Assembly: GCA_031394355.1 (NCBI GenBank)
Contig: JANNSU010000023.1
Coordinates: 1-64,000 of the forward strand
DNA length: 64,000 nucleotides
Origin: JAEUMY01 sp031394355
Lineage (GTDB): Bacteria; Pseudomonadota; Gammaproteobacteria; Burkholderiales; Usitatibacteraceae
Direction of reading: 5' to 3'
A program made the translations under genes and the position numbers. The notes beneath the pieces were generated by a model, which was not told where the DNA came from, ran no database searches, and was given only the letters and a program-made list of their open reading frames with translations. Of this stretch, positions 25,312 to 34,113 are shown piece after piece (within the stretch, counting starts at the first letter, position 1; each line of letters opens with the position of its first letter).

Positions 25312-27249
25312 ATGCGTGCCGCCTGTCTGTTCCTCCTCTGCCTGGTCACCCTGACCGTGCCCTCCGTTGGCGCGGATGAAGCGCCCTTCACCGCGCTTGG
25401 AGGAGACAAGAACGCCTTGGTGACGGGCGTCGGCGTCCTTGCGGATGCGCAGGGATCACTGGCGCTCGCCGACGTGACTACGCGCAGCTTCACGCCGCAA
25501 GCCACCTTCGGCCCGACGGGCGCTTCTGCCGTCTACTGGCTGCGCATCCCGTTGGCCAATCCGGCGCTGCGGCCGGTCGAGGCGCTGGTTGTCCTCGGCG
25601 GGTGGGATCGGGTCACGCTGTGGCAACCGGACGGTACGGGCTGGATCGAGCGTCGCGGCGGTGTGCTTGTGCCGCTCAAGGAACGCAGTTCGCATTTCGC
25701 GTTGCAGGGCCAGGTGACGCGGGTGATGCTGCCAGTGTCGCTGCCGCCCGCATCGCGGCAGGTGCTCTTTGCCCGCGTGGAATCCGTCCATGCATATCAG
25801 GCGTCTCCCGGCCTGGGTGCACGCCTGCGTGATGCAGAGGACGTGCGCATGATTGATCGCAACAATCGCGTGTACCAAGGTGCCTTCCTGGGCCTGGTCC
25901 TGGCGCTGGCGCTGTACAACCTGGTGTTGCTTTTTGCCATGCGTGACCTGAGCTACTTCTATTACGTGCTCGGCATCGTGGGCTTCGGCATGATCTGGGC
26001 AGGCAATTATCAATTGTCGTTCGAGTATCTGTGGCCCGATCATCCTGCCTTCAGCAAATATGCCTTCTCAGTCTCGGCAGCGGCTGCAACGGTGGGGACC
26101 ATCTTTTTCTCGCGGCTGTATCTCGACACGGCTCGATGGATGCCTCGTATCGACAAGCTGCTCTTTGTCCTGCCGCTTGCCGTGGCGGGCCTGCTGCTGG
26201 TGTCTCCGATTCTTCCTGTGGCATTCGTGAGCAATGTGCTGGATCAGCTGGCTGGGCCGGTCTACCTCATCTCGCTCGCGATTGCCGTCTGGGCGCTTTG
26301 GGTCAGGCATCCGCTTCGCGGCTACTTTTTCGCGGCACATGCTTCGCTCAGCATTGGCAACATACTGTGGATTGTGCAGGTCTGGTTTTGGCGCGAACTC
26401 AGTCTTCCGCCGCCAGCCAGCATGCCGTGGCAGTTTGGCCAGATCGGCATGGCACTGGAAGGCATTCTGCTGTCGCTGGGTCTGGCTGACCGCATCAAGC
26501 GGCTGGATCGCGAGAAGCGGGAGCTGGTGGAGCTGCAGCGTAGCGAGCTTGAGATGACCGTGACCAAGCGTACGGCGGAACTTGAAAGCGAGCGCGCCCG
26601 ATCCGAACTACTGCTCACCAACATACTGCCAGCGGCCATTGCCGAGGAGCTCAAGCGTGATGGCAAAGCAGCCGCACGCCGTCACGAGGAAGTGACCATC
26701 CTGTTCACCGACTTTGCCGGTTTTACCCAGACCATGTCCACAGTGCCGGCGCAGCGGCTGGTGCAGGATCTGGATGACATCTTCAGTGCGTTCGACGAGA
26801 TCGTTGCGCGCCACGGGCTTGAGAAGATCAAGACCATCGGCGATGCGTACATGGCTGCGGCGGGGCTCCCCGAAGCACTGCCAGACCATGCTTGCCGTGC
26901 CGTGTCAGCCGCGTTGGACATGATCGACTGGATCAACAGTCGCAATGAGTCCGCTTCAATCAAATGGCACTTGCGGGTCGGATTGCACAGCGGGCCAGTT
27001 GTTGCGGGCGTCGTTGGGCGGCACAAGTACGCCTACGATGTGTGGGGCGATACGGTGAACATCGCAAGTCGCATGGAGAGTTCAGGGGATCCGGGGCGAG
27101 TCAACGTCTCCGCCTACACCTGGGATCTGGTGCGCGATCAATTCGATGGCGACTATCGCGGGCGGCAGAGCGCCAAGGGCAAAGGCGAGATGGACATGTA
27201 TTTCATTACCGGCCCGAAAGGCAATGCCGGCCTGGAAGCGGCGGTATGA
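25312..27249 (+). CDS. Class III adenylate cyclase with 7TMR-DISM sensor
   Basis: A 645-residue receptor cyclase: signal peptide, a periplasmic 7TMR-DISM extracellular domain (about 30-180, with SAVYWLRIPLANPA), seven membrane helices (about 190-390), a short coiled coil, and a class III catalytic domain (about 450-635). Metal-binding Asp residues are in ILFTDFAGFTQ and IGDAYMAAAG. The Lys of EKIKTIGD and the Asp of YAYDVWGDTVN are the adenine-selecting pair, so cAMP is the predicted product. A two-domain cNMP-binding protein is encoded at 46099. Start ATG 25312 gives the signal peptide. Confidence 0.88.
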   Translation: MRAACLFLLCLVTLTVPSVGADEAPFTALGGDKNALVTGVGVLADAQGSLALADVTTRSFTPQATFGPTGASAVYWLRIPLANPALRPVEALVVLGGWDRVTLWQPDGTGWIERRGGVLVPLKERSSHFALQGQVTRVMLPVSLPPASRQVLFARVESVHAYQASPGLGARLRDAEDVRMIDRNNRVYQGAFLGLVLALALYNLVLLFAMRDLSYFYYVLGIVGFGMIWAGNYQLSFEYLWPDHPAFSKYAFSVSAAAATVGTIFFSRLYLDTARWMPRIDKLLFVLPLAVAGLLLVSPILPVAFVSNVLDQLAGPVYLISLAIAVWALWVRHPLRGYFFAAHASLSIGNILWIVQVWFWRELSLPPPASMPWQFGQIGMALEGILLSLGLADRIKRLDREKRELVELQRSELEMTVTKRTAELESERARSELLLTNILPAAIAEELKRDGKAAARRHEEVTILFTDFAGFTQTMSTVPAQRLVQDLDDIFSAFDEIVARHGLEKIKTIGDAYMAAAGLPEALPDHACRAVSAALDMIDWINSRNESASIKWHLRVGLHSGPVVAGVVGRHKYAYDVWGDTVNIASRMESSGDPGRVNVSAYTWDLVRDQFDGDYRGRQSAKGKGEMDMYFITGPKGNAGLEAAV

Positions 27250-27273
27250 AGGCACAGTGCAGCGCCGGGACAG

Positions 27274-27287
27274 TGCGAATATTCGCA
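27274..27287. repeat. Iterated palindrome copy 14
   Basis: Perfect 14-bp form 25 bp after the cyclase stop codon. Confidence 0.9.
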
Positions 27288-27398
27288 GCGGGGATGGCTT
27301 GGGTCCTGCCCGGGCGAGAAAGTCATCCGGTAGTGAACCCGCTCGCGGGGCGGAGAAGTGAAAACGGCGAACAAGATGCGTCCGGGAGTGTGCGTCCC

Positions 27399-28208
27399 AT
27401 GAATGATCTTGCGTCCACGTGGCGAGTGCAGGCGAAGTCAGCCTTTCTTCGGTGCGTTCTCCTGATGGCCTTCAGCACCACCACCATCCTGCCCGCACAC
27501 GCCGACATCATCCGCCTCGACGTGCGCCCGGGCGTGAAGCTGCCCATCCACTATGTGAAGCGCGATGGTGCACGCGCCACCTTGATCCTCATTCTAGGCG
27601 GCGTCGGCGGCCTGGGCAAGCTCGACGGCAACGAACCCACCAGCCAGAACTTTCTGGTGCGGTCACGCACGTATTTCGCCGACGCAGGATTCAACGTGGC
27701 CATCATGGGCCGACCGCAGGACCAGAGCGATCTGACCTTCGAGCTGCGCCTCGGCGCGGAACATCTTGCCGACATCCGCAAGATGGTTGATTTCGTGAAA
27801 GCGGACACAGGGCTGCCGGTATGGCTCGTCGGCACCAGCCGGGGATCGGTCTCTGCTGTGGCGGCAGCCATCGCCTTTCCACCGGATCTGATTGCGGGCG
27901 TGGTGCTCGCTGCCAGCGTCGTGCGCAGCAAGCCGGGCGCGCTGCCTGATCAGAAGCTCGCTGCCATCCGCGTGCCGGTGCTGCTGCTGCATCACCAGCG
28001 TGATGCCTGTCCGATCTGTCGTCCGGACGATCTGCCCGGCGTGCTGGATGCGCTCACCAAGGCGCCGGTGAAGAAGCTCGTCATGCTGGATGGTGGTGGT
28101 GCGCCGCAGGGCGGCGTCTGCGAGGCGCTGCATTACCACGGCTTCATCGGCATCGAGCGCGAGGCCGTGCGCGCGATCACGGACTGGATCACAGAGCCTG
28201 TGCGGTGA
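27399..28208 (+). CDS. Secreted alpha/beta hydrolase
   Basis: A 269-residue hydrolase with an N-terminal hydrophobic signal (FLRCVLLMAFSTTTILPAHA). The nucleophile elbow is LVGTSRGSVSA (G-x-S-x-G with Ser), an oxyanion Gly-rich strand is LILILGGVGGLGKL, the acid lies in LLLHHQRDACPICRPDD and the catalytic His in CEALHYHGFIG. CPIC could form a disulfide. Start ATG 27399 with GGGAG upstream. Substrate unknown. Confidence 0.75.
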   Translation: MNDLASTWRVQAKSAFLRCVLLMAFSTTTILPAHADIIRLDVRPGVKLPIHYVKRDGARATLILILGGVGGLGKLDGNEPTSQNFLVRSRTYFADAGFNVAIMGRPQDQSDLTFELRLGAEHLADIRKMVDFVKADTGLPVWLVGTSRGSVSAVAAAIAFPPDLIAGVVLAASVVRSKPGALPDQKLAAIRVPVLLLHHQRDACPICRPDDLPGVLDALTKAPVKKLVMLDGGGAPQGGVCEALHYHGFIGIEREAVRAITDWITEPVR

Positions 28209-28213
28209 GCCAT

Positions 28214-28307
28214 TGCGACCAAGCGAAGCAGGCCTTCGCTTGGATGCCGCAGGCAGTCACGCAGGGATTCCCTGCACGCCTCAAGCGGGTGGGGAACAAT
28301 ATTCGCG
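28214..28307 (+). repeat. Dispersed ~95-bp repeat, copy A
   Basis: A 94-bp sequence beginning TGCGACCAAGCGAAG and ending CAATATTCGCG. It matches the reverse complement of 35322-35420 closely, with the central CTTCGCTTGGATGCCGCAGG identical. It contains an internal inverted repeat AAGCGAAG/CTTCGCTT. It lies directly after the hydrolase stop. Confidence 0.8.
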
Positions 28308-28336
28308 GGGCACGCAGGCGGCGTTCCGGGTGGTAT

Positions 28337-28348
28337 GCGAATATTCGC
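28337..28348. repeat. Iterated palindrome copy 15
   Basis: Perfect 12-bp core flanked by T and G, 29 bp before the TonB-C protein B start codon and 29 bp after repeat copy A. Confidence 0.88.
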
Positions 28349-28377
28349 GGCAGTTCCATTCGACAATGCCTCAGCCA

Positions 28378-29187
28378 ATGAAATCACCGTGCCTGGTTCT
28401 GCCGCTCTCTTTGCTGCTTTCAGCATCGATCACGGTATTTGCCACCGAGCCCGCGAAGCCGCTGGTGCCGACGACAACCTACTTCGCAGACGACCCGGTG
28501 GAGTGGGCCAGTCCAGAGGTGGTGCTGCCGCCAACCTATCCACAGACGGCGTTGGCAAAGGGCGCCACGGCGGTGGTGGACGTCACCCTGAACCTCAAAG
28601 CGACCGGGCGGCTTGAGTCAATTGCCGCCATCAATTCCGAACCCAAGGACGTTACCTTTGAATCGGCGGTCGAAGCGGTATTGAAACACTGGCGTTTCGC
28701 ACAATCACTGGATGCTAGCTGCCGCCCCATCACGGCTACAAGCCGCGTGCGGGTCTGGTTCGAGATCAAGGCAGGCCAACCTTCCATCAGCGTCACGCAT
28801 GTGCCGAGCCCGCCTGCGCCGGGTGCAGTGGGGCTCAAGTCCATCAATCGCGCAGAGTTGTCCAAGGCTCTTGTTGCCGGGTATCCCCGTGAGGCCCGCA
28901 GAGATCGCGAGGAAGCAGATGTCTATGCAAAGCTGACCGTGGACCGCCGCACTGGCGAGACGCAGCAAGTGGACATCGTGACCATGGCAGCGGATCCGCG
29001 GATATTTGCGAAGGAGACTGGATCCGCGATGACGACATCCCGCCCTGCTTCGATTGGACTCCAGTTTGCCGTGGCCGCAAAGGTCGGCTTGTTGAGAGGA
29101 CGCTTTGCCCCCGAAGCTGTTGAAGGCGATGGTCCGATTCACGTTTGCTTCAAGGTTAGCTACCGTATAAGCGGAGAGCGTGACTAG
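28378..29187 (+). CDS. Secreted TonB C-terminal-domain protein B
   Basis: A 269-residue paralogue of the product of 16682-17533 with the same layout: signal peptide (LVLPLSLLLSASITVFA), the shared TTTYFADDPVEWASPEVVLP segment, a TonB-C-like unit (PPTYPQTALAKGATAVVDVTLNLKATG ... FESAVEAVLKHWRF) and a second unit beginning NRAELSKALVAGYPREARR. Both end in a Cys-containing strand (VCFKVSY here, VCRKVTF in A). Start ATG 28378; ATG 28366 is possible. A degraded palindrome is read here as RIFA. Confidence 0.75.
   Translation: MKSPCLVLPLSLLLSASITVFATEPAKPLVPTTTYFADDPVEWASPEVVLPPTYPQTALAKGATAVVDVTLNLKATGRLESIAAINSEPKDVTFESAVEAVLKHWRFAQSLDASCRPITATSRVRVWFEIKAGQPSISVTHVPSPPAPGAVGLKSINRAELSKALVAGYPREARRDREEADVYAKLTVDRRTGETQQVDIVTMAADPRIFAKETGSAMTTSRPASIGLQFAVAAKVGLLRGRFAPEAVEGDGPIHVCFKVSYRISGERD
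28998..29009. repeat. Degraded iterated palindrome in TonB-C gene B, two mismatches
   Basis: GCGGATATTTGC still encodes Arg-Ile-Phe-Ala (CGG ATA TTT GCG). Both differences from the core are synonymous, which suggests a decaying copy. Confidence 0.5.
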
Positions 29188-29359
29188 GGCATTGAAAGTC
29201 GTATGGGCCGCGACTGACGGCACAGTCGGTTAGTCCGAATCAAGTCGCCCCCCGGCGCGCGGAAGCGCGTGCTACATTTCGCGGACCAGTCCGGGCGCCG
29301 CACACGTGCTCCCTGGGCAGGCCGCACATTCCGAACGAATATCCAGGGAGATCAAAAAC

Positions 29360-29632
29360 ATGAACAAGACATCCAAGCTTCTGAAAGCCATCCTCATCGC
29401 CAGCTGCCTGCTGCTCGCCACCGGCGCCATGGCCAACGCCGACGACAAGAAGTGGGTTGCCAAGTGCATGAAGGACAACAAGGATGAAGGTGCCAAGGAA
29501 GGCGTAGTCAAGAAGTACTGCGTCTGCATGAATGACAAGATGGACGACAACGAAACGCGCTCCATCACGGAGTGGGAGAAGGCCAATCCCAAAGCCCGCA
29601 AGGAGTGTGAGAAGTCAGCGGGCTGGAAGTGA
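29360..29632 (+). CDS. Small secreted cysteine-containing protein
   Basis: A 90-residue product with signal peptide MNKTSKLLKAILIASCLLLATGAMANA. The mature 60-odd residues are charged and contain four Cys (AKCMKDNK, KKYCVCMND, ECEKSAGW), probably disulfide-bonded. An AGGGAG site lies upstream of the ATG. It is followed by a strong terminator, so a compact single-gene unit. No family recognised. Confidence 0.72.
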   Translation: MNKTSKLLKAILIASCLLLATGAMANADDKKWVAKCMKDNKDEGAKEGVVKKYCVCMNDKMDDNETRSITEWEKANPKARKECEKSAGWK

Positions 29633-29689
29633 TCAGTCCCGACTCCAGCGCCAGCAAAGCGATTCGGTGAGTCAGAAGGCAAGAAAGGC

Positions 29690-29716
29690 GGCGCACTTCG
29701 GTGCGCCGTTTTCTTT
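29690..29716 (+). terminator. Rho-independent terminator
   Basis: Seven-bp stem GGCGCAC / GTGCGCC capped by a UUCG tetraloop and followed by GTTTTCTTT, after the small secreted protein gene. Confidence 0.88.
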
Positions 29717-29840
29717 GCGGCAGCCAGCGCAGCGCGGCTATTGAAGGGCGTTGGAGAAGGGCGGAAAATGGCCCTGACCGCTGGTGCCGCGAACGTTGCC
29801 GGTTACGGATCAAAGGAACGCTGACGCAAAGGGGGATGGA

Positions 29841-30653
29841 ATGAAGATCAGACTTGTACATGGGGCCGCTTCGCTGCTGGTCTGGCTCGTGTTAGGGCCG
29901 CTGGCCGCCGCTGCAAGTTCGGACATCGGCGTCGTGGTCATGCACGGCAAGGAGGGCCTGCCCGCTGGCATGCAGCCCATGGCCACAGCATTGGAAGGGG
30001 CGGGCCATCACGTCGTGGTGCCGACGCTGGCGTGGTCGCGCAACCGCATCTACGACAAGTCAGTGGCCGATGCGCTGCTCGAGATTGACGCAGCGGTTGA
30101 GCAACTGAAGGCGAAGGGGGCAAAGCGCATCGTGGTGCTGGGCCATAGTCTCGGTGGCAGTGTGGCGCTGCGCTATGCGGCGAAGCGCCCGGGGCTCGCC
30201 GGCGTCGCGCTGTCGGCGCCCGCACACAACCCGGACAGCGAGACCGCGCGCAGACTATTCACGAAGGATCTGGAGCGTGCGCGTGCATCCATTGCGCAAG
30301 GGAAGATCACCGAGACCCAGAGTTTCCTCGATGCCAATGGCGGTGATGCGCGCGGACTTCGCACCTACGCCGTGGTGGTGACGCCACCGGTGTATGTGAG
30401 CTGGTGGGGCGAGGAGGATGGCGAGCTTCTGTCACCGCGCAACGCGGCGGCGCTGAACCCGCCGATGCCTGTGCTGTTCCTCGTCGCGAAAACCGACCGG
30501 TTCGCCCGACCGCAGGCCGATGTCTATGACAAGGCGCCGCCGCATGCGCAAAGCCGCCATCTCATCATCGACACCGACCACATGGGCATGGTGAAGGATG
30601 GTGCGGGGGCGCTGCTCGACTGGTTGAAGTCGCTGCCGCCCGCGAAAGGCTGA
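29841..30653 (+). CDS. Secreted alpha/beta hydrolase
   Basis: A 270-residue exported hydrolase: signal peptide to about residue 26. The strand-nucleophile motif is IVVLGHSLGGSVAL (GHSLG), the early oxyanion strand GVVVMHGKEG, the catalytic acid in LFLVAKTDRFARP and the catalytic His in IIDTDHMGMVKDG. GGGGGA precedes ATG 29841. Distinct from the hydrolase at 27399 in both motifs and length of the cap. Substrate unknown. Confidence 0.78.
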   Translation: MKIRLVHGAASLLVWLVLGPLAAAASSDIGVVVMHGKEGLPAGMQPMATALEGAGHHVVVPTLAWSRNRIYDKSVADALLEIDAAVEQLKAKGAKRIVVLGHSLGGSVALRYAAKRPGLAGVALSAPAHNPDSETARRLFTKDLERARASIAQGKITETQSFLDANGGDARGLRTYAVVVTPPVYVSWWGEEDGELLSPRNAAALNPPMPVLFLVAKTDRFARPQADVYDKAPPHAQSRHLIIDTDHMGMVKDGAGALLDWLKSLPPAKG

Positions 30654-30664
30654 CGGGCGCTGAC

Positions 30665-30676
30665 GCGAATATTCGC
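30665..30676. repeat. Iterated palindrome copy 16
   Basis: Perfect 12-bp core, 11 bp after the hydrolase stop codon, flanked by C and T. Confidence 0.88.
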
Positions 30677-30757
30677 TGGCCCATCCGTTTCATTACGTCG
30701 TCGCGTCTTATCTGCAGGCGTGGACAGTGTGCCCACGCCATCGCAAAGGGACGCAAT

Positions 30758-31615
30758 ATGAGAATTCAAATCACGGTCCGGTGGATGCTGGTGGTCTCCA
30801 CACTTGCCCTTGGGGCGATGTGCAGGCTCGCGGGCGCGCAGCCGCCGACATCGAGTGCATCAGTACAGGCGGCCGTATCCCGTTCGGCTCCACCCGCCCG
30901 CGTCATGCTGATCGGCCTGTGGCACTTCGACAATCCCGGCCTGGATGCGGTGAAGTACACGCCCATCGACGTGATGAAGCCCGCAGAACAGGCGTATCTG
31001 GAGGCGCTGTCGGCGCGCATTGCCGCGTTCAAGCCAACCCGGTTATTGCTGGAGTACCAGCCCAAGAATGACGCGCTCATCAATCAGCGCTACGCCGACT
31101 ATCTCGAAGGCAAGTTTGAATTACGCGTGAACGAGATTTATCAGCTCGGCTTTCGCATCGCGAAGCTGTCCGGGCTGAAGTCGGTGAGTGGCTTCGATGT
31201 TCGCGATGTGCCTGGCGACATTGCCATCTGGGGGCACCTCATGAAGGACCCCGCGCTCTCCAGGGAATTCGCGACGATGATCGCTGGCATGTCTGCGAAA
31301 CTGACGAGGCAACACAAGACAATGAGCCTGAAGGCACTGCTCCTGCGGAACAACCAGCCAGAGGAAGACCACGACAACAAGTCCTTCTACCTGTGGCTCA
31401 ACCCGATTGGCACCTTGGAGGCACCGCACCTGGGTGCCGATGCCGCGACGCAATGGTGGCAGCGCAACTTCCGCATGTATGCCCTCATCCAGCAGGCCGC
31501 GCAGCCGGGCGAGCGGGTCGTGGTGATCGCGGGGCAGGGTCACACCGCCATCCTGCGCGACCTGCTGAAGAGCGATCGGCTGCGTGTGGAAGAAAAGCCG
31601 GACGGCTACTTTTGA
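30758..31615 (+). CDS. DUF5694 (TraB/PrgY-like fold) secreted protein
   Basis: A 285-residue protein with an N-terminal hydrophobic signal (MLVVSTLALGAMCRLAGA). Conserved-looking segments are VMLIGLWHFDNPGLD, RLLLEYQP, SGFDVRDVPGD and the C-terminal VVIAGQGHTAILRDLL, whose GxGH pattern recalls TraB/PrgY and Tiki-like proteins. It matches the DUF5694 profile in order of motifs. Probably periplasmic; activity unproven. Confidence 0.72.
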   Translation: MRIQITVRWMLVVSTLALGAMCRLAGAQPPTSSASVQAAVSRSAPPARVMLIGLWHFDNPGLDAVKYTPIDVMKPAEQAYLEALSARIAAFKPTRLLLEYQPKNDALINQRYADYLEGKFELRVNEIYQLGFRIAKLSGLKSVSGFDVRDVPGDIAIWGHLMKDPALSREFATMIAGMSAKLTRQHKTMSLKALLLRNNQPEEDHDNKSFYLWLNPIGTLEAPHLGADAATQWWQRNFRMYALIQQAAQPGERVVVIAGQGHTAILRDLLKSDRLRVEEKPDGYF

Positions 31616-31624
31616 TCCCGTCCG

Positions 31625-31650
31625 GCGCGATGCGAATATTCGCATCGCGC
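31625..31650. repeat. Iterated palindrome copy 17, extended to a 26-bp perfect palindrome
   Basis: The 14-bp form at 31631-31644 extends symmetrically with GCGCGA on the left and TCGCGC on the right. It lies between convergent genes, 10 bp after the DUF5694 stop. Without a loop it could still fold as a hairpin, but no T tract follows. Confidence 0.92.
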
Positions 31651-31672
31651 TGCTGTAGCGAACGAATGACGG

Positions 31673-32458
31673 TCAGCAGCCCGTGGATCGCAGCGATGCC
31701 GTAGCCGGATTGACACCTGGCTTCGCGACGGAAGACAGCAATACCGCCTCGTAGCCACTGTTGTTGCCGCCGACATTGATCATGAAGTCCGGCTTGCCAT
31801 CGCCGTCGATATCCGCAATGGTCATGATGCGCGAATCCCAGCCGAATTCGCCGAGGCGATATTCGAATGTCTTGCCGTCATATTCAATGATGTAAACCGC
31901 GCCATCGCCATACGGCTCGCCGTTGCGGCCGCGCAGTCCGTTCTGCACGGTGAACGCGAATGCTTGCGTGCCGAGCATGAGTTCGTAACGATGGTCGAGC
32001 TTCGGCGCGAGCTGCGGCGTGCCATTACGAAAGCGGTAGGGTGAGATGACGCCGGTCTTCAACGTCACGCCCGGAACGCGCAAGTAGGAGACGTTGTAGT
32101 TCGCCGCACTCAACTTTTCCTGAAGGGCCGCGTCTTCCGGTGCGGTGAGCTGTTGCCCGATGTTGCCAAGAAATTTCGGTTGGCTGGTCGGCGGTGAAAC
32201 GACGGCACCCACCTCGAGGGCTTGCGCCGTCAGCGTGAGGCGATACCACTGGTCCACGGGCCAGGCATCCGGTTTGCGGTCAACCAGCGCCGTGGGCAGG
32301 GTGTAGCTGCCGACGCCACCGTTCCATATCCCTTCCCTCAGCAGCAGGCCGGGCTCGGCCGCATGGGTCGGGCCGATCGTGGCGCAGCAGGTGGCTACGG
32401 TGACGAGCAGGCGGCATGTCGAATGGCGAAGAAAGCTGCGTTGGGCTGTGTCGGTCAT
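31673..32458 (-). CDS. Secreted protein with a VCBS/FG-GAP-like calcium motif
   Basis: A 261-residue exported protein with signal peptide ending about TIGPTHA. The C-terminal third contains RIMTIADIDGDGKPDFMINVGGNN, a DxDxDGxxD calcium-binding loop typical of FG-GAP/VCBS beta-propeller repeats. Only one such repeat is present, so a full propeller is not supported. Ends RSTGC. Start at 32458 chosen to give the signal peptide. Divergent from pilU. Confidence 0.65.
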   Translation of the reverse strand: MTDTAQRSFLRHSTCRLLVTVATCCATIGPTHAAEPGLLLREGIWNGGVGSYTLPTALVDRKPDAWPVDQWYRLTLTAQALEVGAVVSPPTSQPKFLGNIGQQLTAPEDAALQEKLSAANYNVSYLRVPGVTLKTGVISPYRFRNGTPQLAPKLDHRYELMLGTQAFAFTVQNGLRGRNGEPYGDGAVYIIEYDGKTFEYRLGEFGWDSRIMTIADIDGDGKPDFMINVGGNNSGYEAVLLSSVAKPGVNPATASLRSTGC

Positions 32459-32913
32459 GGCAATTGTCTCTGGCTGGATGCGCATGCGGACCATCCTCCC
32501 ATGCGACTCTGGCGACATTCTGGCATTGCGGCGTCATGTTGCGGGCGGCACCCGCCTGGCGTAGGCGGAATGCAGCGCCAGATCCGCGTCCGGTCCGCTG
32601 CCACGGCCTGAGGTGTCCTGCGCACTGAACGCGTGCACTGAATACGTGCACAGCGTGCCAGTGCCTGCCCCAGAGTGTTGCGCAATCCAATGCAAAGGCT
32701 GAATTGACCTGAAAGGGGTATTCCGTATTGTCATCATCTCCTGAGAGAATGCGTAGCAATGCGTGTCTGCCCAGTGAGGCTGCCTTGGTTGGCCCTCTCG
32801 GCACGACATTTGCACATCTGTCGTCATCTTTGCCGCACCCGGCATCGCCACCACCTTCAACACATCCAACGCGTTATCCGGTTCTGCCGGATGTCCAGCC
32901 AAAGGGAATTGCA
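32459..32913. other. Divergent region upstream of pilU
   Basis: 455 bp without a convincing gene. Two GTGCAC palindromes lie at about 32635-32655, and a good sigma70-like promoter for pilU is listed separately. Confidence 0.5.
32704..32731 (+). promoter_or_regulatory. Predicted pilU promoter
   Basis: TTGACC at 32704-32709 and TATTGT at 32726-32731 with a 16-bp spacer. The leader to the pilU ATG would be about 175 bases. Confidence 0.45.
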
Positions 32914-34089
32914 ATGTCAGCACTGAGTGAAGAACAGGCACGCGCCTACATGCACAAGATGCTCGCGGCCATGAGTGCTGCGGGCGGGTCCGACTTGTTC
33001 ATCGCCAATGACTTCCCGCCCAGCATGAAGGCGCATGGCTCCATGCAGCCCATGTCCCAGCAAAAGCTGACCGGCGAAGTCACGAAGGTACTGGCGCACG
33101 CCATGATGAATGACGAGCAGCGCGCCGAGTTCAGCAAGGAGATGGAATGCAACTTTGCCATCTCCATTCCCGGCCTGTCGCGCTTTCGGGTGAATGTGTT
33201 CATGCAGCAGCGCTGTGTGGGCATGGTGATCCGTACCATCGCCGCCGAGATCCCCAACTTCGAGAAGCTGGGTTTGCCCGTGATCCTGAAGGAAGTGATC
33301 ATGAACAAGCGCGGCCTGGTGCTGGTTGTCGGCGGCACGGGGTCGGGCAAGTCGACCACGCTCGCCGCGATGATCGACCAGCGCAACCGTACCTCACCCG
33401 GCCACATCATCACGGTGGAGGACCCGGTCGAATACGTGCATCAGTCGAAAATGTCGCTCATCACGCATCGCGAGGTCGGCATCGACACGCACAGCTGGCA
33501 CCATGCACTCAAGAACACCCTGCGGCAAGCGCCGGACGTGATTCTTATTGGTGAAATTCGCGATTCCGAAACGATGGAGCACGCCATCGCATTCGCCGAG
33601 ACGGGCCACCTCTGTCTCGGCACGCTGCACGCCAACAGCGCCAACCAGACCATCGACCGCATCATCAACTTCTTCCCCGAGGAGCGGCGCAATCAGCTGC
33701 TCATGGACCTGTCGGCCAACCTGCGGTCCATCATTTCGCAGCGGCTGGTGCGCACGGTCGACGGCAAGGGACGCAAGGCGGCCATCGAGATCCTGCTCAA
33801 CACGCCCACGATCTCCGAGCGCATCTTCAAGGGCGAATTCCACGACATCAAGGGCATCATGGCCAAGTCGAAAGAGCTCGGCATGCGCACGTTCGACATG
33901 GCGCTCTTCGATCTCTATGACGAGGGCCACATTGCGTACGAGGAAGCTATCCGCAATGCCGACTCCGCCAACGAGCTTCGCCTCAACATCAAGCTGAAGA
34001 GCAAACGTGGCGAGCCCTCATCCGCCGGGGCATCGCTGCTGTCGATGCATCAGGAGGAGAAGAAGGCGGAAGAGCCCGAAAAGGCCTGA
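32914..34089 (+). CDS. pilU: Type IV pilus twitching ATPase PilU
   Basis: A 391-residue secretion-family ATPase driving pilus retraction with PilT. The N-terminal PAS-like half contains GGSDLFIANDFPPSMKAHG. Walker A is VVGGTGSGKSTTLAAMID, the Asp box is ITVEDPVEY, Walker B is DVILIGEIRDSETM and the His box is TGHLCLGTLHANSANQ. The charged C-terminal extension (KLKSKRGEPSS... EEKKAEEPEKA) is a PilU rather than PilT feature. No pilT is adjacent. Start ATG 32914 with AAAGGGA upstream; the longer frame upstream is not conserved. Confidence 0.92.
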   Translation: MSALSEEQARAYMHKMLAAMSAAGGSDLFIANDFPPSMKAHGSMQPMSQQKLTGEVTKVLAHAMMNDEQRAEFSKEMECNFAISIPGLSRFRVNVFMQQRCVGMVIRTIAAEIPNFEKLGLPVILKEVIMNKRGLVLVVGGTGSGKSTTLAAMIDQRNRTSPGHIITVEDPVEYVHQSKMSLITHREVGIDTHSWHHALKNTLRQAPDVILIGEIRDSETMEHAIAFAETGHLCLGTLHANSANQTIDRIINFFPEERRNQLLMDLSANLRSIISQRLVRTVDGKGRKAAIEILLNTPTISERIFKGEFHDIKGIMAKSKELGMRTFDMALFDLYDEGHIAYEEAIRNADSANELRLNIKLKSKRGEPSSAGASLLSMHQEEKKAEEPEKA

Positions 34090-34113
34090 CCGGGGGCGGG
34101 CAGACAACCATCC

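Noticed and set aside
31840..31880. GCGATATTCGA as another iterated palindrome copy
   Set aside because: One base is missing relative to the core and symmetry is lost; it is explained as coding sequence of the VCBS-like gene.
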